The notes below the pieces were generated by a model, which was given only the letters and a program-made list of their open reading frames with translations, was not told the origin of the DNA and searched no databases. A program made the position numbers and the translations under genes. A stretch of 64,000 nt of DNA from Coemansia sp. RSA 1200 (lineage: Eukaryota > Kickxellomycota > Kickxellomycetes > Kickxellales > Kickxellaceae): contig JANBTT010000040.1 of the NCBI GenBank assembly GCA_027578915.1, positions 62,001-126,000 on the forward strand. The letters are read 5' to 3'. Positions 31,571-41,739 of the stretch are shown one piece after another. Position 1 is the first letter of the stretch, and every line of letters begins with the position of its first letter.

Positions 31571-32974
31571 ATGCCTTCACAAGCGGAGGATTTCAGCTCG
31601 CTTGCACGCACACTGTGCAACAACCCACACAGAACAGCCCTTCTAAAGAACGCGTTTCAATACCAGCACGAGCTTTCCAAGATGGGACTTGGATCTCCAA
31701 AGACTACAACCGCAGATATGACACTGTTTTCTCTTGGGGGGATACGAGCTCGTGCCGAGGATCTCCAACCGCTTAACGACCCATTTTTGATTGACAATAT
31801 TTTCAAGTCACCAAAGAAGCGTCGTCGCGGACTACTTTCGTGGAGCGCACTGCCGATGGCCGAGGTACACCGTGTAAAGTCGGGAGAAAAGTCGTCTCAT
31901 CAGCATGAAGTCGTGTCGCAGCTGTGGGACTTTTCACGACACATCCGTGCGCGCAACAGACGCCGCAGCATTCTTGGCACAAAGCACAGCATGGTATCAA
32001 TGCGTAGACGGCGACAAAGGTCTTCTGCTTGCGGTGAGCACACACGGAGCATCAGCGACCCTACTTCAACAATTAGCTTGACATCGCCAAGGGCGGCAAC
32101 AATGTCGAGACTCTCGGTCTTTTCCGGGTCTGCTGAGTCGTCACAGGAGCTCCATACCAAGAACTATCGGAACACATCGTGCTGCTCGACTGTGTGCAGA
32201 TCCTCGGAATCGCTTCAGATAGTTGACTATTCCTTTAGGGCCTCCAGACGTGCAGATGAGACAGAACACAGCCAGATGCATACGTTTCCTCGACTGAATG
32301 TGGGCGCCAGCACAAGCAGCATATTTAGCGACCGTGTTGTGGTCCCATTCCCAAGTCCGCCCCCAGAAGCGCATTGCATCGATAGCACTGCGTCTTCGGC
32401 ATCCACATTGCGCGGCGTGCCTGGACATCCGGGAGCCGCTGGCTACTCGGCGACACCATCTGCAAGCACTCATTCTCGTATGCGTCCAACCACGCCATAC
32501 ATTTCAATCAGCGCCTTGCGACTGATAAGCAACAATCACATTGACAGAGGATTGCAACACTATCCTGCAACAGTACGCGAGCCTGCACCGGCGCTACTAA
32601 AGCCAGAGAACGCACTGCGGGCTCAGCGGTGCACATCAATGCCATGCAGAGCTTCGGTGGTTGCGACGACAACGGCTGCCTGCGATGTGCGGATAGCAAC
32701 TGATGGCATGTGGGATATACCCAAGTGTCTTGTTGCAATTGTTCCACGCGACATTGCATCGCCTCGCACAAAGTTCAGCACTGTGAAGAACTCCCTTGAG
32801 ATTAAGCAGCCAGCGCTGTGTTTGCGGAGCTGCCATAACCAGTGTCCGAGCCCGCCGCTTCCCAGAGCAAAAACAAGTAGCAGCAATGACAGCGGATGGC
32901 TCCTGCCGACGGCCATAGGGGTACTGCGTCGGATGGCGTTTTGTGGCGGCAGGCGAGCTGACAGCAAGAAGTAG
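31571..32974 (+). CDS. Unrecognised serine/arginine-rich protein
   Basis: A protein of 467 residues from ATG 31571 (MPSQAEDFSSLARTL), with an open but non-conserved frame upstream. No enzymatic domain is recognised. The N-terminal 60 residues look folded or helical (LARTLCNNPHRTALLKNAF), with a F-Q-Y-Q-H-E-L-S-K-M-G-L-G-S segment. Basic clusters follow (S-P-K-K-R-R-R-G, R-A-R-N-R-R-R-S, S-M-R-R-R-R-Q-R-S) that could be nuclear-localisation or kinase sites (R-x-x-S), and then a long Ser/Thr/Pro-rich, probably disordered body. The C-terminus is basic and cysteine-containing. It could be a phosphorylated signalling or regulatory scaffold; that is a guess. Codon use and frame length support a real gene. 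Confidence 0.55.
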   Translation: MPSQAEDFSSLARTLCNNPHRTALLKNAFQYQHELSKMGLGSPKTTTADMTLFSLGGIRARAEDLQPLNDPFLIDNIFKSPKKRRRGLLSWSALPMAEVHRVKSGEKSSHQHEVVSQLWDFSRHIRARNRRRSILGTKHSMVSMRRRRQRSSACGEHTRSISDPTSTISLTSPRAATMSRLSVFSGSAESSQELHTKNYRNTSCCSTVCRSSESLQIVDYSFRASRRADETEHSQMHTFPRLNVGASTSSIFSDRVVVPFPSPPPEAHCIDSTASSASTLRGVPGHPGAAGYSATPSASTHSRMRPTTPYISISALRLISNNHIDRGLQHYPATVREPAPALLKPENALRAQRCTSMPCRASVVATTTAACDVRIATDGMWDIPKCLVAIVPRDIASPRTKFSTVKNSLEIKQPALCLRSCHNQCPSPPLPRAKTSSSNDSGWLLPTAIGVLRRMAFCGGRRADSKK

Positions 32975-34093
32975 ATGTACTCTCCCCCCTCCTGCTTTTT
33001 TTCCTCTTCTTCAAGCACTGAATCCATAAATGCTCTCCATCCCTATTTTCCCTCGTTTTTCTGCGCACAACATACAATTTCTGTTTAGTCCTCTATATTT
33101 TCCAATAATACTGTATTTTGCGAAAGATTATGTTTGGATAATCAACGAACTTTGAAGTTATTTGGTTCTGTTAGAGAAACCGCTGATGGAAGCTAACTCG
33201 AAACTCCCGTTGGATCCTGTGGTGTAGGGTCCTTTGTACTAATGGACTCCCATCAATCCATTGTCTAAATCATATGACAATTGCCATGTGTGAGCACACT
33301 TTGTTTTCGCTTGCGAATCCACAGATACCACTTTCCAGCACGGACAATGCAGGAACCAATTTCCCAGCACACAAGGCCAGGCCGGTGGCCTCGCGTGTCA
33401 CGCATGTATTGTGGCGGCACCAGCCAAAACGCATAGAGGAGACAATGTCCCCCTTTCTGGAAAAATGGAAATGCATCGAAAAATATATATAATCCGCATT
33501 CGTGGATAAAAATCATCTAATTCAATATTTTCTTCCCTAGTGCTGAATTTTCCCTGAAATTCCGCCGTTCCAGCAAAAGAAAATAATGCTCAAGCGCTTT
33601 GATGATCTTCGCAAACAACATTTCTTTTTCCACAACTTTATTTTTTCTTACTTTATTATTGCGCCTTGTTTTTGTCTTAGCAACGTTTTTGCTGTTCTCT
33701 TTTCCTTTGTGGGGCGTTCGGGGTTCTTTTTCTTTCCGTCTTTCTATTCTATTTTCTTCTCTTCTACAGCCGGGCCTTTGTAATCTTGTTTTATTTTGCT
33801 GGAAGAGGCTTGGGACAAAAAGGTTGCTGCAGTCTTTGGACCAATTGGCCTTCATTTCTCTTGAAGTCTAATCATTTTATATTTCAATTTATTGCCTTGT
33901 CAACGTTGGGCTACAGCCAAAAACGAAAGTCACCCCCCATTCGCCCAACCAATTTTTGAATTATCAGTTCTACTGAAGAAACGCGCTGGCGCCTTCTTTT
34001 CCTCGACTTGCCTTGCTCACTGTTTTCTGTCCACACTTGGCGAATGCATCTCCACAATAATTGCTGTCATACACTTTAGAAAAATCTGGAATT
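32975..34093. other. Intergenic, upstream of GPHR-like gene
   Basis: 1.1 kb of AT-rich DNA with pyrimidine runs (33600-33790). The opposite-strand frames are Lys/Glu-rich translations of the same runs. A GC-rich patch at 33300-33430 has no recognisable coding content. No element identified. Confidence 0.4.
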
Positions 34094-35854
34094 ATGTTTG
34101 ACCACCTAGTAGTCGCCGGTTCTTTCGTGCTGAGCTTCCTCGTAGGCTGGGTTTTTCTTGCGCGGCGTGTGCTCGAGTCCGTCGATGTATCAACGCCTGT
34201 TTCGGGGCCGCCGGAAACGGCAAAGTCGGCACAGCTAGCAACGGCCATGCTCAGGCCGCTTACAGCAGACGAGGATGTAGCGTCGCTGGACCTGCAGCCA
34301 ACACGACGCTTTGATGCACAGCGAGCGCTGGTGTACGGGACGTTTTCGCTGGTGTTTGCGCAGGGCAGCGTTCTGTTTGAGCTGATCATCTTTGAGATTA
34401 GCGGCGTTTTGGACAAGAGTCTGCGGTGGTATCTCTGGCGTGCGGACCTTGGGTTTCTGCTGGTGACGATTCTCGTAGTGCTGCCCTTTTGCCAAGCCTT
34501 CATGATGTTTTCGGGAATAGCGCGGCGAAAGAGGAGAATTCCGCTGCTCCGTCTGGTGCTCTATTCGCTGGCTTTCTGGGCAGTGTTTTTCTACGCCTTT
34601 TGGAACCTCGGCATGTATCTGCCGCTCGACAGCTTCTCGCGCATCCGCAAGGCCACGGGAGCGGCGGACATGGTGTCGATAGAGCCAGTAACGGCACGCG
34701 TGGGCGTAATTGGCGTGGCGCTGATGGCTGTGCTGTCTGGATTCGGAGCGGTCAACAGCCCCTACCGCCAGCTGTTTGTCTTTGTGCACAAGGTCAGTCC
34801 CGTGCAGCTGGAAGGCATGAAGCGCCAGCTGCACTACTCTCTTGAATTGCTTCTGGACAAGAAGAAGATGGCGGCGCGCATGGAGGCCCTGGAAAAGAAG
34901 GAGCAGGAGGCCCAGGCCTCCAACTCGCGCGGTCTGGTCAACAAGCTTGTGTCCTCAGCGTTTGGCGGCATCATGCGCATCGGCGCCTACCCCGCACGCG
35001 ACAAGGGTCTGGGCGAGCTAAAGCGCGAGATCGAGAACCTCGAGCGGGTGACGCAGGAGCTGTTTACCGACGTCGAAACAATGTGTCTGGAGCACGACCG
35101 CTACGAGGCGTCAAAGACGCTTGCTGGTCGGTCGCGCAATGTGCTTGGCTACTTTTTTGCGCTCTTTTGTGTCAGCAAGATTGCCATGACGCTTGGTGGC
35201 ATTCTGCTCAACCGCGTTGGGCGCTCAGACCCCGTTACCAGCGCCCTGACGCTGGCGGCCACCCACGTCAGCCCTGACTTTGACATGGCGTTTTGGTCGC
35301 AGATGCTGAGCTTTGCCATGGTGGGCATCATGGTAATTGGGTCGCTTCGTGGACTGCTTATCCAGTTCACAAAGCTCTTCAACACGCCCTTCTCCACCAT
35401 GGTTTCGCCCTCCAGCATCGTGCTTGTGCTGGCCCAGATCATGGGCATGTACTTTGTCTCGTGCATGCTGATGATGCGCATGTCGCTGCCGCCAAAGTAC
35501 CGTCCGATGATCTCGGCCGTGCTGCAGACGACTGGCTTCTACTTTTACAAGCGCTGGTTCGACATCATCTTTCTCGTGTCTGTTGTGGCCTCTGCGCTGC
35601 TTGTGTTTCTGTCTCACCAGGAGCAGCGCGACAAGTATTCGACGCTTGGCCGCGACTACTACGACAGCCGCAGCTCGGACGAGTTCTCTGCAGACTCCAT
35701 CTCCATCGACATCCCCGACAACCCTTTCACTCCTGCCTCATCGCAGCGGTCGTCGCGATCGGCGTCGCCCATCCTCACATCCACGCCGCTCTCTACCATT
35801 CCACGCATCATCCCGTCTCCCACCTCCGACTCTGGTCGTGAAAAACTACACTAG
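34094..35854 (+). CDS. Golgi pH regulator / GPR89-type membrane protein
   Basis: A protein of 586 residues from ATG 34094 (MFDHLVVAGSFVLSFLVGW); an in-frame upstream start would add 11 residues. It has about nine hydrophobic segments. Family landmarks are G-F-G-A-V-N-S-P-Y near residue 217, followed by a long coiled-coil cytosolic loop (about 235-330, L-K-R-E-I-E-N-L-E-R). A conserved C-terminal membrane block then has Y-R-P-M-I-S-A-V-L and F-Y-F-Y-K-R-W-F-D-I-I-F-L-V-S. These match the GPHR family (GPR89 in animals, GTG in plants), reported as an anion channel needed for Golgi acidification. The C-terminal tail is Ser/Pro-rich and probably disordered. Single exon. Confidence 0.9.
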   Translation: MFDHLVVAGSFVLSFLVGWVFLARRVLESVDVSTPVSGPPETAKSAQLATAMLRPLTADEDVASLDLQPTRRFDAQRALVYGTFSLVFAQGSVLFELIIFEISGVLDKSLRWYLWRADLGFLLVTILVVLPFCQAFMMFSGIARRKRRIPLLRLVLYSLAFWAVFFYAFWNLGMYLPLDSFSRIRKATGAADMVSIEPVTARVGVIGVALMAVLSGFGAVNSPYRQLFVFVHKVSPVQLEGMKRQLHYSLELLLDKKKMAARMEALEKKEQEAQASNSRGLVNKLVSSAFGGIMRIGAYPARDKGLGELKREIENLERVTQELFTDVETMCLEHDRYEASKTLAGRSRNVLGYFFALFCVSKIAMTLGGILLNRVGRSDPVTSALTLAATHVSPDFDMAFWSQMLSFAMVGIMVIGSLRGLLIQFTKLFNTPFSTMVSPSSIVLVLAQIMGMYFVSCMLMMRMSLPPKYRPMISAVLQTTGFYFYKRWFDIIFLVSVVASALLVFLSHQEQRDKYSTLGRDYYDSRSSDEFSADSISIDIPDNPFTPASSQRSSRSASPILTSTPLSTIPRIIPSPTSDSGREKLH

Positions 35855-37561
35855 TGATACTCCCCTCCTGTTTATCTTCTAATTTGATTCTATTTTTGTT
35901 CGTAAACCCGATAATATTGTTCTTGTTAGCCCGTTTCGGCGGAAGAAGTGCAAAAGATAGCGAGCGAACGGAGAGATCAAACATGATTATCTGTCGAATC
36001 ACAACCGCCAATTTAAAACACATGCGCGGATTACGATCAAATCGCGGCTGGCAAAGTGTAGGAAAATTTCCCCAAAAATCAATTTAGCGGACGATGGAGA
36101 GATTGTTTCTTTTCCAGGCTGTGTGCATTTCAAATCGTCACCGCTTTTTTCATACTTTTTTCTTTTCTTTTCTTTTTTTTTGCTTGTGAGCCGCGTAGTC
36201 AATGGAATGGACGACGGAGGTGCGTGATTTGCTGTTCTTCCCCTCCTCTTCTTTTTTCTGTTTGCAGACGTTTTTTCTCTGCGCGCGTTTACTGAAGAGA
36301 AAAAAGACATGGCAATTTTTGTTCTCCCTGCTATTCCTTCCTTCCTTCCCTCTTCAACTCTTTGAAAAACTTTTTTAGCTGTATGTCCCACCATTATCTT
36401 TTTTCTCCCCCTCTTTCTTCTTGCGTGTGTTGTTTCAATACAGCTCTTCTTATTATCTCCTCTTTATACAGTACTTTTAAACCCTATCCGCTTCGCTTCC
36501 TTGCTCTCTATCTCTCCTCTCTTTGTTTGTATAACAGGCAACGTATAGCGGCTTCTTCTATTACTTACATACCCGTTCCTCAAGATTCTGTTCTACGCTA
36601 CCGTTCTCGGGAAGAAACCTGTGCAGGCAATTCGTGGTTGCATTCGCCTTTGCCAGACGTGTGCAACTCCCCTTTCTCTCTCTTTACTTATATACACACT
36701 GTATGCGTTTCAGTTGCAGCAGCTAAACACACGGTTGCATCGAACCTGGCACCTGTCTAGTTAGTACGCTGGATTGGTCATCCTCGACAGCCCCACTGCA
36801 AGAGGCCTTCCACAGCGCGGAGGAAAGGAGCGGCCTGTTCAAAGGATTCCTTCCTTTCTGTGGAGGTGTTCTATACCCAGACAACAAAGAGCGTGTCCAT
36901 ATAGTGTCGCCTCCGGAGCTTCAAAGGTAAGAGAGCCTCTCTTCTATGACTAACATGCTTTTGGGCTGCGTTCTTGTTCTGTAAGCACCCACCCGAATAT
37001 TGAAAAGGAAAAAAATGAGAAACACTCGCACAAATAATGCTCGGTTTCATCTGGGTTGCATTACTTTTTTCCTTGTTTTCCCATTTTCTTCTCCCTCTTT
37101 TCTCTTTCTTTCCTATGTCTTTTTTTTGACCACGACACTCATTATACTTTTTTATTCCAACAACAACAACAACGAACAGACAGAACAGTTCGTGTATCTA
37201 TTCTATTATGTTTGCCATTCCCGCTATCCTTCTAGTCCATGTCATATCCTTATCTAGACCTATATTTCGCATAATTATCCTTTTTGAACAAACACACCGA
37301 GCCATTGCACTTTTGCTTTGCTTTTCTCTCTCTATGATGGCATATTCCGGTTTCAATCCTCATACAAGCTAAACGGCTGTTATTAAACCTCCATTTGGTG
37401 TTTTATTCTGTACAAAGTAGTTATTATCGCTATTAGCATTACGATCGTCTCTTGAACTAGCACAGAAACAGTCGTATCATATACACATATCATCTGTTAT
37501 TACTCCGCTTTTTACACACACCTTTATTGCCGCAACCTGTCTTTTTATCAAATAATTATTC
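35855..37561. other. Intergenic with a possible spliced gene
   Basis: 1.7 kb upstream of the Sds3-like gene. The left part is AT-rich with pyrimidine tracts. At 36540-37040 the composition changes to coding-like, and the candidate exons are listed separately. The last 500 bases are T/C-rich leader-type sequence with an AACAACAACAACAACG run near 37160. Confidence 0.4.
36761..37037 (+). CDS. Candidate spliced coding stretch, start not found
   Basis: After a TCTAG acceptor-like site, bases 36761-36926 are open in one frame and translate to a well-mixed protein-like sequence (L-D-W-S-S-S-T-A-P-L-Q, then F-K-G-F-L-P-F-C-G-G-V-L-Y-P-D-N). A GTAAGA donor follows, a CTAAC branch point lies at 36950-36954, and a TGTAAG acceptor ends a 59-base intron at 36985. 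The next exon adds S-T-H-P-N-I-E-K-E-K-N-E and a stop at 37035-37037. Another coding-like stretch lies at 36543-36660, after an AACAG acceptor-like site. No start codon or family was found. It may be a small intron-rich gene, a degenerate gene, or leader exons of the Sds3-like gene. Confidence 0.25.
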
Positions 37562-39868
37562 ATGGCTGCTGGACGTCGTCGCCGTAACAGCAGCAGCGTT
37601 CATAAGTCTAACCAGAACACTGGCTCTGGCAGTGCGCAGGTGCAAGTCGACTCCAAGGAAGAGGAAAAGATTCTTTCAAATCAGCTCGAGCAGAGTACAG
37701 TTGACGATGTAGAAAATGCGCCTGGGCCCAGCACCACTGCTGAGTCATTTTCAAATGAATCCCACAACACTCCTCCACCACCCGGAGGAGATTTGGAGGA
37801 AGACGATCCATTTGCGTATGACTCGGACTTGGAGACGCTTAGCAGTGTATCGTCGCATCTCTCGATATCCAGTTCCAATATCTCTACTCTAGATCAAGCC
37901 CTGGAGCTGAATTCAACCGCCGATCCAGAAGAGCAAGAGGATGGCGATAACCAATACGATGAAACATCCATTCCGCAAACAAGTCTATATGAAGGCGACC
38001 TGGATGCAACAGACAAGAACAAAGATGCTTCTGACGACGCGCAGTCTGTCGCCAATGACAGCCAAGCCAAGAGCCGGAGTGCCTCTAAACGCCCCACGCC
38101 GTCTTCATCGCTTTCGAGCGATAACGAGGAAGAAAGCGACCAACAAGACACAAAGCATTCAACAGCGGTCCGATCCTCAAAAGCATCATCCTTGCAGCCA
38201 AACAAGCGTGCTCGGTACCAGTATGTGGCTGATGAGACCGAGCTTTCTTCTCAAGACCAAGAGGATGTGGATAGCAACTCACAAGCATCCGATTCCGGCG
38301 AAGACAGCCACAAAACGAATGGCGACGCAACCCGGACTAGCACATCCACCGCGAATACCAAGATTGCATCGCCCTCATCTGGACATGAAAAGAGAAAGGC
38401 GAGCGCTGATGGTGTCGTTGTTGTTATTGTTGCTTCTAGTGCTGATAAAGAGGGGTCTGACAACCAAGATCCAACATCTCCTCTGGCTGAAGACGCCAAC
38501 GATGTTGCCGATGACACTGAAAACAACGGAGATGATGGAAGTCAGGACGAAGACACGGGTGTTAGCGAGGCACGGCGTTCTACAGCGCTTGCTGAGCTAA
38601 CAGGTATTGAGATTGCGTTTGCCCAGCTACGCGAGCGGCTATATGCAGAAAGACTGCAGCAAGTGCAAGTTGAGGAGGAGTATCTTCTAGCTGGTCGGCA
38701 TGCAGAGTACGAGCGCCACGTAAGTGAGATCACAAGCGCATACAAGGAACAAGCAGCGCGGCTTAAATTCGAGCACCAGGAATGGCTGAAGCAGCGGCAG
38801 CACCTACATGAGACGCAGCTCAGGTCAACCAACTACACGTTCTTGGTTCGGCGACAAGAGCTGCGTAGCCGGATGCTCAGCGCACAACGCAAGAGAATGT
38901 GGCGGCTGCGCGATATGCGGATGCAGGAGGACAGGCGGAGTGCAAGTAAAACGATGGCAGCGTCGCATCTTAGCACGTATATCCCGTTGCCCATAGACGA
39001 GGATGTAGCGCTTATTGCCCAGCAGACAAATAGCAATATACAGCAGCTCCGGTGGGCGCGCAGTGCGGCATCGAACGCACAACGGTGCATGGTGCACGGG
39101 CGTAAGCAGCGGTTGGCGGCTCCAGGGCTTGATCCAGCCGAGATGGACGCAGACTACACAGCAATGAACCTTCCCGTGTATCCTCGGGAGCAAAAGAGCG
39201 GATTCCGGCGTGTATTTGTGCCGCCGTTTCTGCTCGAGGCTGAGGCGGTCAGGACAGCGGCTAGCGCAAACAAGAAGCGCAAGCCACGCCAGCCGAAGAA
39301 GAGGCGTGCTGCTGATAATGACGATATGGGCAGTGGTGTGTCAAAAGGCAGCAACCCAAGCACTAACGGCAATAATAGAGCTGGCAAGGAAAGAACAACC
39401 GCAGCGGCATCAACAGATAGCAAGGGGCAAAATGTGGGCGGCAGAAAGCCCCAATTCATAGAACTTGTGTCAAAGCCGGAGATGACAGCAGCAGCAACAA
39501 AGCAAGGAGCGACACCCCGCACAGGACCCACAGGTGGTTTGCATCAGCAGCAGAAGAGTCGTGCCAGCGGAGCAGCAAGACAGCTGCTGACACCGTTGCA
39601 GCAGCAGCAGCAGACGGCCGTCAACACCCAGCGTGGCTCACCAAGCAGCAGTGCTGCTTTGCCGCGGTCTTTTGTAGCCCAGCCAGCAGCAATGCCGACA
39701 GCCCATCCTCTAAGCAATCCAACGATGAACGAAAACAGCGGATCTGCTACTATATCTGCGGCTGCAGCGACAGGCGAAACCAAGACCAGCAACGGCGGCA
39801 AGGGACGCGGGTCGGTGGATATGCGGGTCCCAGCAGGCAGCAGCAATCCGCTGGGCCTGAAGGTCTAG
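37562..39868 (+). CDS. Sds3/Dep1-like subunit of an Rpd3-type histone deacetylase complex
   Basis: A protein of 768 residues from ATG 37562. The first 340 residues are acidic, Ser/Asp/Glu-rich and disordered. A Sds3-like coiled coil begins near 343: L-A-E-L-T-G-I-E-I-A-F-A-Q-L-R-E-R-L-Y-A, then E-R-L-Q-Q-V-Q-V-E-E-E-Y-L-L-A-G. This is the conserved motif of Sds3, Dep1, BRMS1 and SUDS3, which dimerise and tether the deacetylase in Rpd3L/Sin3 complexes. It continues as charged helices to about 470. A region with F-R-R-V-F-V-P-P-F-L-L (about 545-556) precedes a basic K-K-R-K-P-R-Q-P-K-K-R-R tract, likely a nuclear signal, and a Gln/Ala/Ser-rich tail. Length favours a Dep1-like or fused regulator over minimal Sds3. 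An AATAATAAATA signal follows the stop near 39914. Confidence 0.78.
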   Translation: MAAGRRRRNSSSVHKSNQNTGSGSAQVQVDSKEEEKILSNQLEQSTVDDVENAPGPSTTAESFSNESHNTPPPPGGDLEEDDPFAYDSDLETLSSVSSHLSISSSNISTLDQALELNSTADPEEQEDGDNQYDETSIPQTSLYEGDLDATDKNKDASDDAQSVANDSQAKSRSASKRPTPSSSLSSDNEEESDQQDTKHSTAVRSSKASSLQPNKRARYQYVADETELSSQDQEDVDSNSQASDSGEDSHKTNGDATRTSTSTANTKIASPSSGHEKRKASADGVVVVIVASSADKEGSDNQDPTSPLAEDANDVADDTENNGDDGSQDEDTGVSEARRSTALAELTGIEIAFAQLRERLYAERLQQVQVEEEYLLAGRHAEYERHVSEITSAYKEQAARLKFEHQEWLKQRQHLHETQLRSTNYTFLVRRQELRSRMLSAQRKRMWRLRDMRMQEDRRSASKTMAASHLSTYIPLPIDEDVALIAQQTNSNIQQLRWARSAASNAQRCMVHGRKQRLAAPGLDPAEMDADYTAMNLPVYPREQKSGFRRVFVPPFLLEAEAVRTAASANKKRKPRQPKKRRAADNDDMGSGVSKGSNPSTNGNNRAGKERTTAAASTDSKGQNVGGRKPQFIELVSKPEMTAAATKQGATPRTGPTGGLHQQQKSRASGAARQLLTPLQQQQQTAVNTQRGSPSSSAALPRSFVAQPAAMPTAHPLSNPTMNENSGSATISAAAATGETKTSNGGKGRGSVDMRVPAGSSNPLGLKV

Positions 39869-41037
39869 CAGGAAAGAATAGTCGTAGTTGTATTGTGTGT
39901 GTGTTTTTGCCAAATAATAAATACGTTATTTTATAGAATGGATTCAAGAACCAAGACAGCACAGCACTTTTTGTGGGTGTGTCTGATGCTGTACTCATTT
40001 TGCACTCTCCCAAAACGGACGATGAGAAGAGGAGAGGAACCGAGCTGGCTACAAATCAAGCGACCGCGTAATGGGCGGGATGGGCGACGATGGAAAACGC
40101 ATGAAACAGGATTGTGGATGTCGTTTCCGTATGCGTAAAGGTCAATAGGGGCGCAAGCATAAAGCTCTGTTTCCCATGCGCCATGATGACCCTTTTGTAG
40201 GCACTGAGGAAAAAAAGAGAGAGAGGGGAAAGTGAGCAATGCAGAACAAATTGGGGAAGAATGTGGGGATTGGATTGTGGATCCCTCTCGGCGGATAAGC
40301 AAACAACCCCATTTTGAAGATGGGTCATCTGACCAAGAGTCCTATTTTCCTCTATTTTTTTTACAAAAATTTGTGTGAAAGCGTGGTCATTATTTTTTAT
40401 TTTAAAGACCGCATGGTTAGTGAAAAAAAATAACTTTGTTACTTTGATTTGGAAGAGGAGCGGGTAGCGATAATGAAAGAAAAATAGGTGTTGTGTAAAG
40501 AGAAAAGGAGAACAGTTTAATTGAAGAAAAGAAATCCTTGTCACTGGGAAACGCAAAAAGGAAATGTAAAAAATAAACCAAAAATGACAGCAGCTTCTTT
40601 TTTACTACCACAACCAATTTTCTCTTCTCCCTGTTTTTTCCCAGTGGAATCCAGGTAATCAGCAAGCGGCCTTTATGAGCTGTTCTGTGTCTTTTTATCA
40701 ATGGCAAAGAAAATGGAACGAGAGAAAGCAAAAGAAAAAAGAGAAAAAGGGCAAGCTGTCGTTTTGCTTTAGGCCCCTTTTTCTACACAAAGTCTGGTAA
40801 AGGAGATGAAAGGGGGTGTGGATTGGGGCGGTTAGTGCAAGTGCCTTTTTTTCATATTTCACATCTCGAGACATATTTCCGCCCGCTTTGGTTTTTTTTC
40901 CTTTTCTTTTCTTTTCTTTTCCTTTTTTCTATTACACAGTTTTCTTCGTATATACGTTTTTATTTTATTAAAGTAAAACCAACACATCACATTATTGATT
41001 TTTTCTTTTTTCTTTTCCAGTTCTTCGTCTTACGCAA
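39869..41037. other. Intergenic, with pyrimidine-tract leader
   Basis: 1.2 kb with no supported gene. Purine-rich runs on the left give way to a long T/C tract (CTTTTCTTTTCTTTTC at about 40900-40930). A TTTTCTTTTCCAG splice-acceptor-like sequence at about 41009-41021, just before the following start codon, suggests a leader intron for the next gene. Confidence 0.45.
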
Positions 41038-41739
41038 ATGAGCAATTACCAGCACGGCTACGGTGGCGGATACCAGCAAGACGGCCAGGGCGGCTATGGC
41101 AACGGCAACGGCGGGTATCCGCAGGGCCCCCAGCAAGGCTATGGCGGCGAGTACCCGCAGGACAACCAGAGCAGCTACGGCGGGCCGCAGCAGTACCCGC
41201 CTCAGCAGTACTCGTCCCAGCCGTATCCGGACCAGCACCCGTACTCGCCACAAGACAACCAGGGCTACCCACACGACCAGCAGCAGTATGCCGGTCAGCA
41301 TGATGCCACCAGCCCCTATCCATCTGAAAAGGAGTTTGCGCACCAGGGACAACAAAACCCCTCTGGCGAGTTCAACCCAGAGGACGGCGAGGATGGCGAC
41401 AGGGGACTCAAGGACATGTTCTACAAACAAAGCATCGACCAGTATGGACAAGAACACAGTGATTTCCGCACAGGAAGAGCGCTCTTGGCAACCGCCGTTC
41501 TTGGCGCCGCCGTCTTTGGTGTCAAAAAGGCAATGGACAAGAAGAAGGAGAAGGAGTTGAGTCAGCAGCAGGAGGAGATTGGTGGTGGTGCTACCACCGC
41601 CTATCCCTCGGAAATGTACACCCAGCCCCCGCCGCTCGATAACAAGTCTCATTACAGCGGATACGGTGGTGGGTACGGCGGATACAATAGCTACGGCTAC
41701 ACCGGTCCTAGTAACAACGGCCCCTATGGCGCCAACTAG
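41038..41739 (+). CDS. Gly/Tyr/Gln-rich low-complexity protein with a small-residue helix
   Basis: A protein of 233 residues. Residues 1-115 are prion-like Gly/Tyr/Gln/Pro repeats (YGGGYQQDGQGGYG, QQYPPQQYSSQPYP). Residues about 122-172 form a compact charged and hydrophobic module. G-L-K-D-M-F-Y and D-F-R-T-G-R lead into a small-residue hydrophobic helix, A-L-L-A-T-A-V-L-G-A-A-V-F-G-V, followed by a K-K-A-M-D-K-K-K-E-K-E lysine-rich tail. The C-terminus returns to Gly/Tyr repeats. The same helix pattern occurs three times in the next gene, suggesting paralogues. No characterised family is recognised. Membrane association, a glycine-zipper oligomer or condensate formation are possible; none is shown. 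Single exon, with a probable leader intron. Confidence 0.6.
   Translation: MSNYQHGYGGGYQQDGQGGYGNGNGGYPQGPQQGYGGEYPQDNQSSYGGPQQYPPQQYSSQPYPDQHPYSPQDNQGYPHDQQQYAGQHDATSPYPSEKEFAHQGQQNPSGEFNPEDGEDGDRGLKDMFYKQSIDQYGQEHSDFRTGRALLATAVLGAAVFGVKKAMDKKKEKELSQQQEEIGGGATTAYPSEMYTQPPPLDNKSHYSGYGGGYGGYNSYGYTGPSNNGPYGAN

Noticed and set aside
40880..40935. Pyrimidine tract as a mobile element or repeat family
   Set aside because: Similar T/C tracts occur before many genes in the window; they look like ordinary leader or intron pyrimidine tracts, without terminal repeats.
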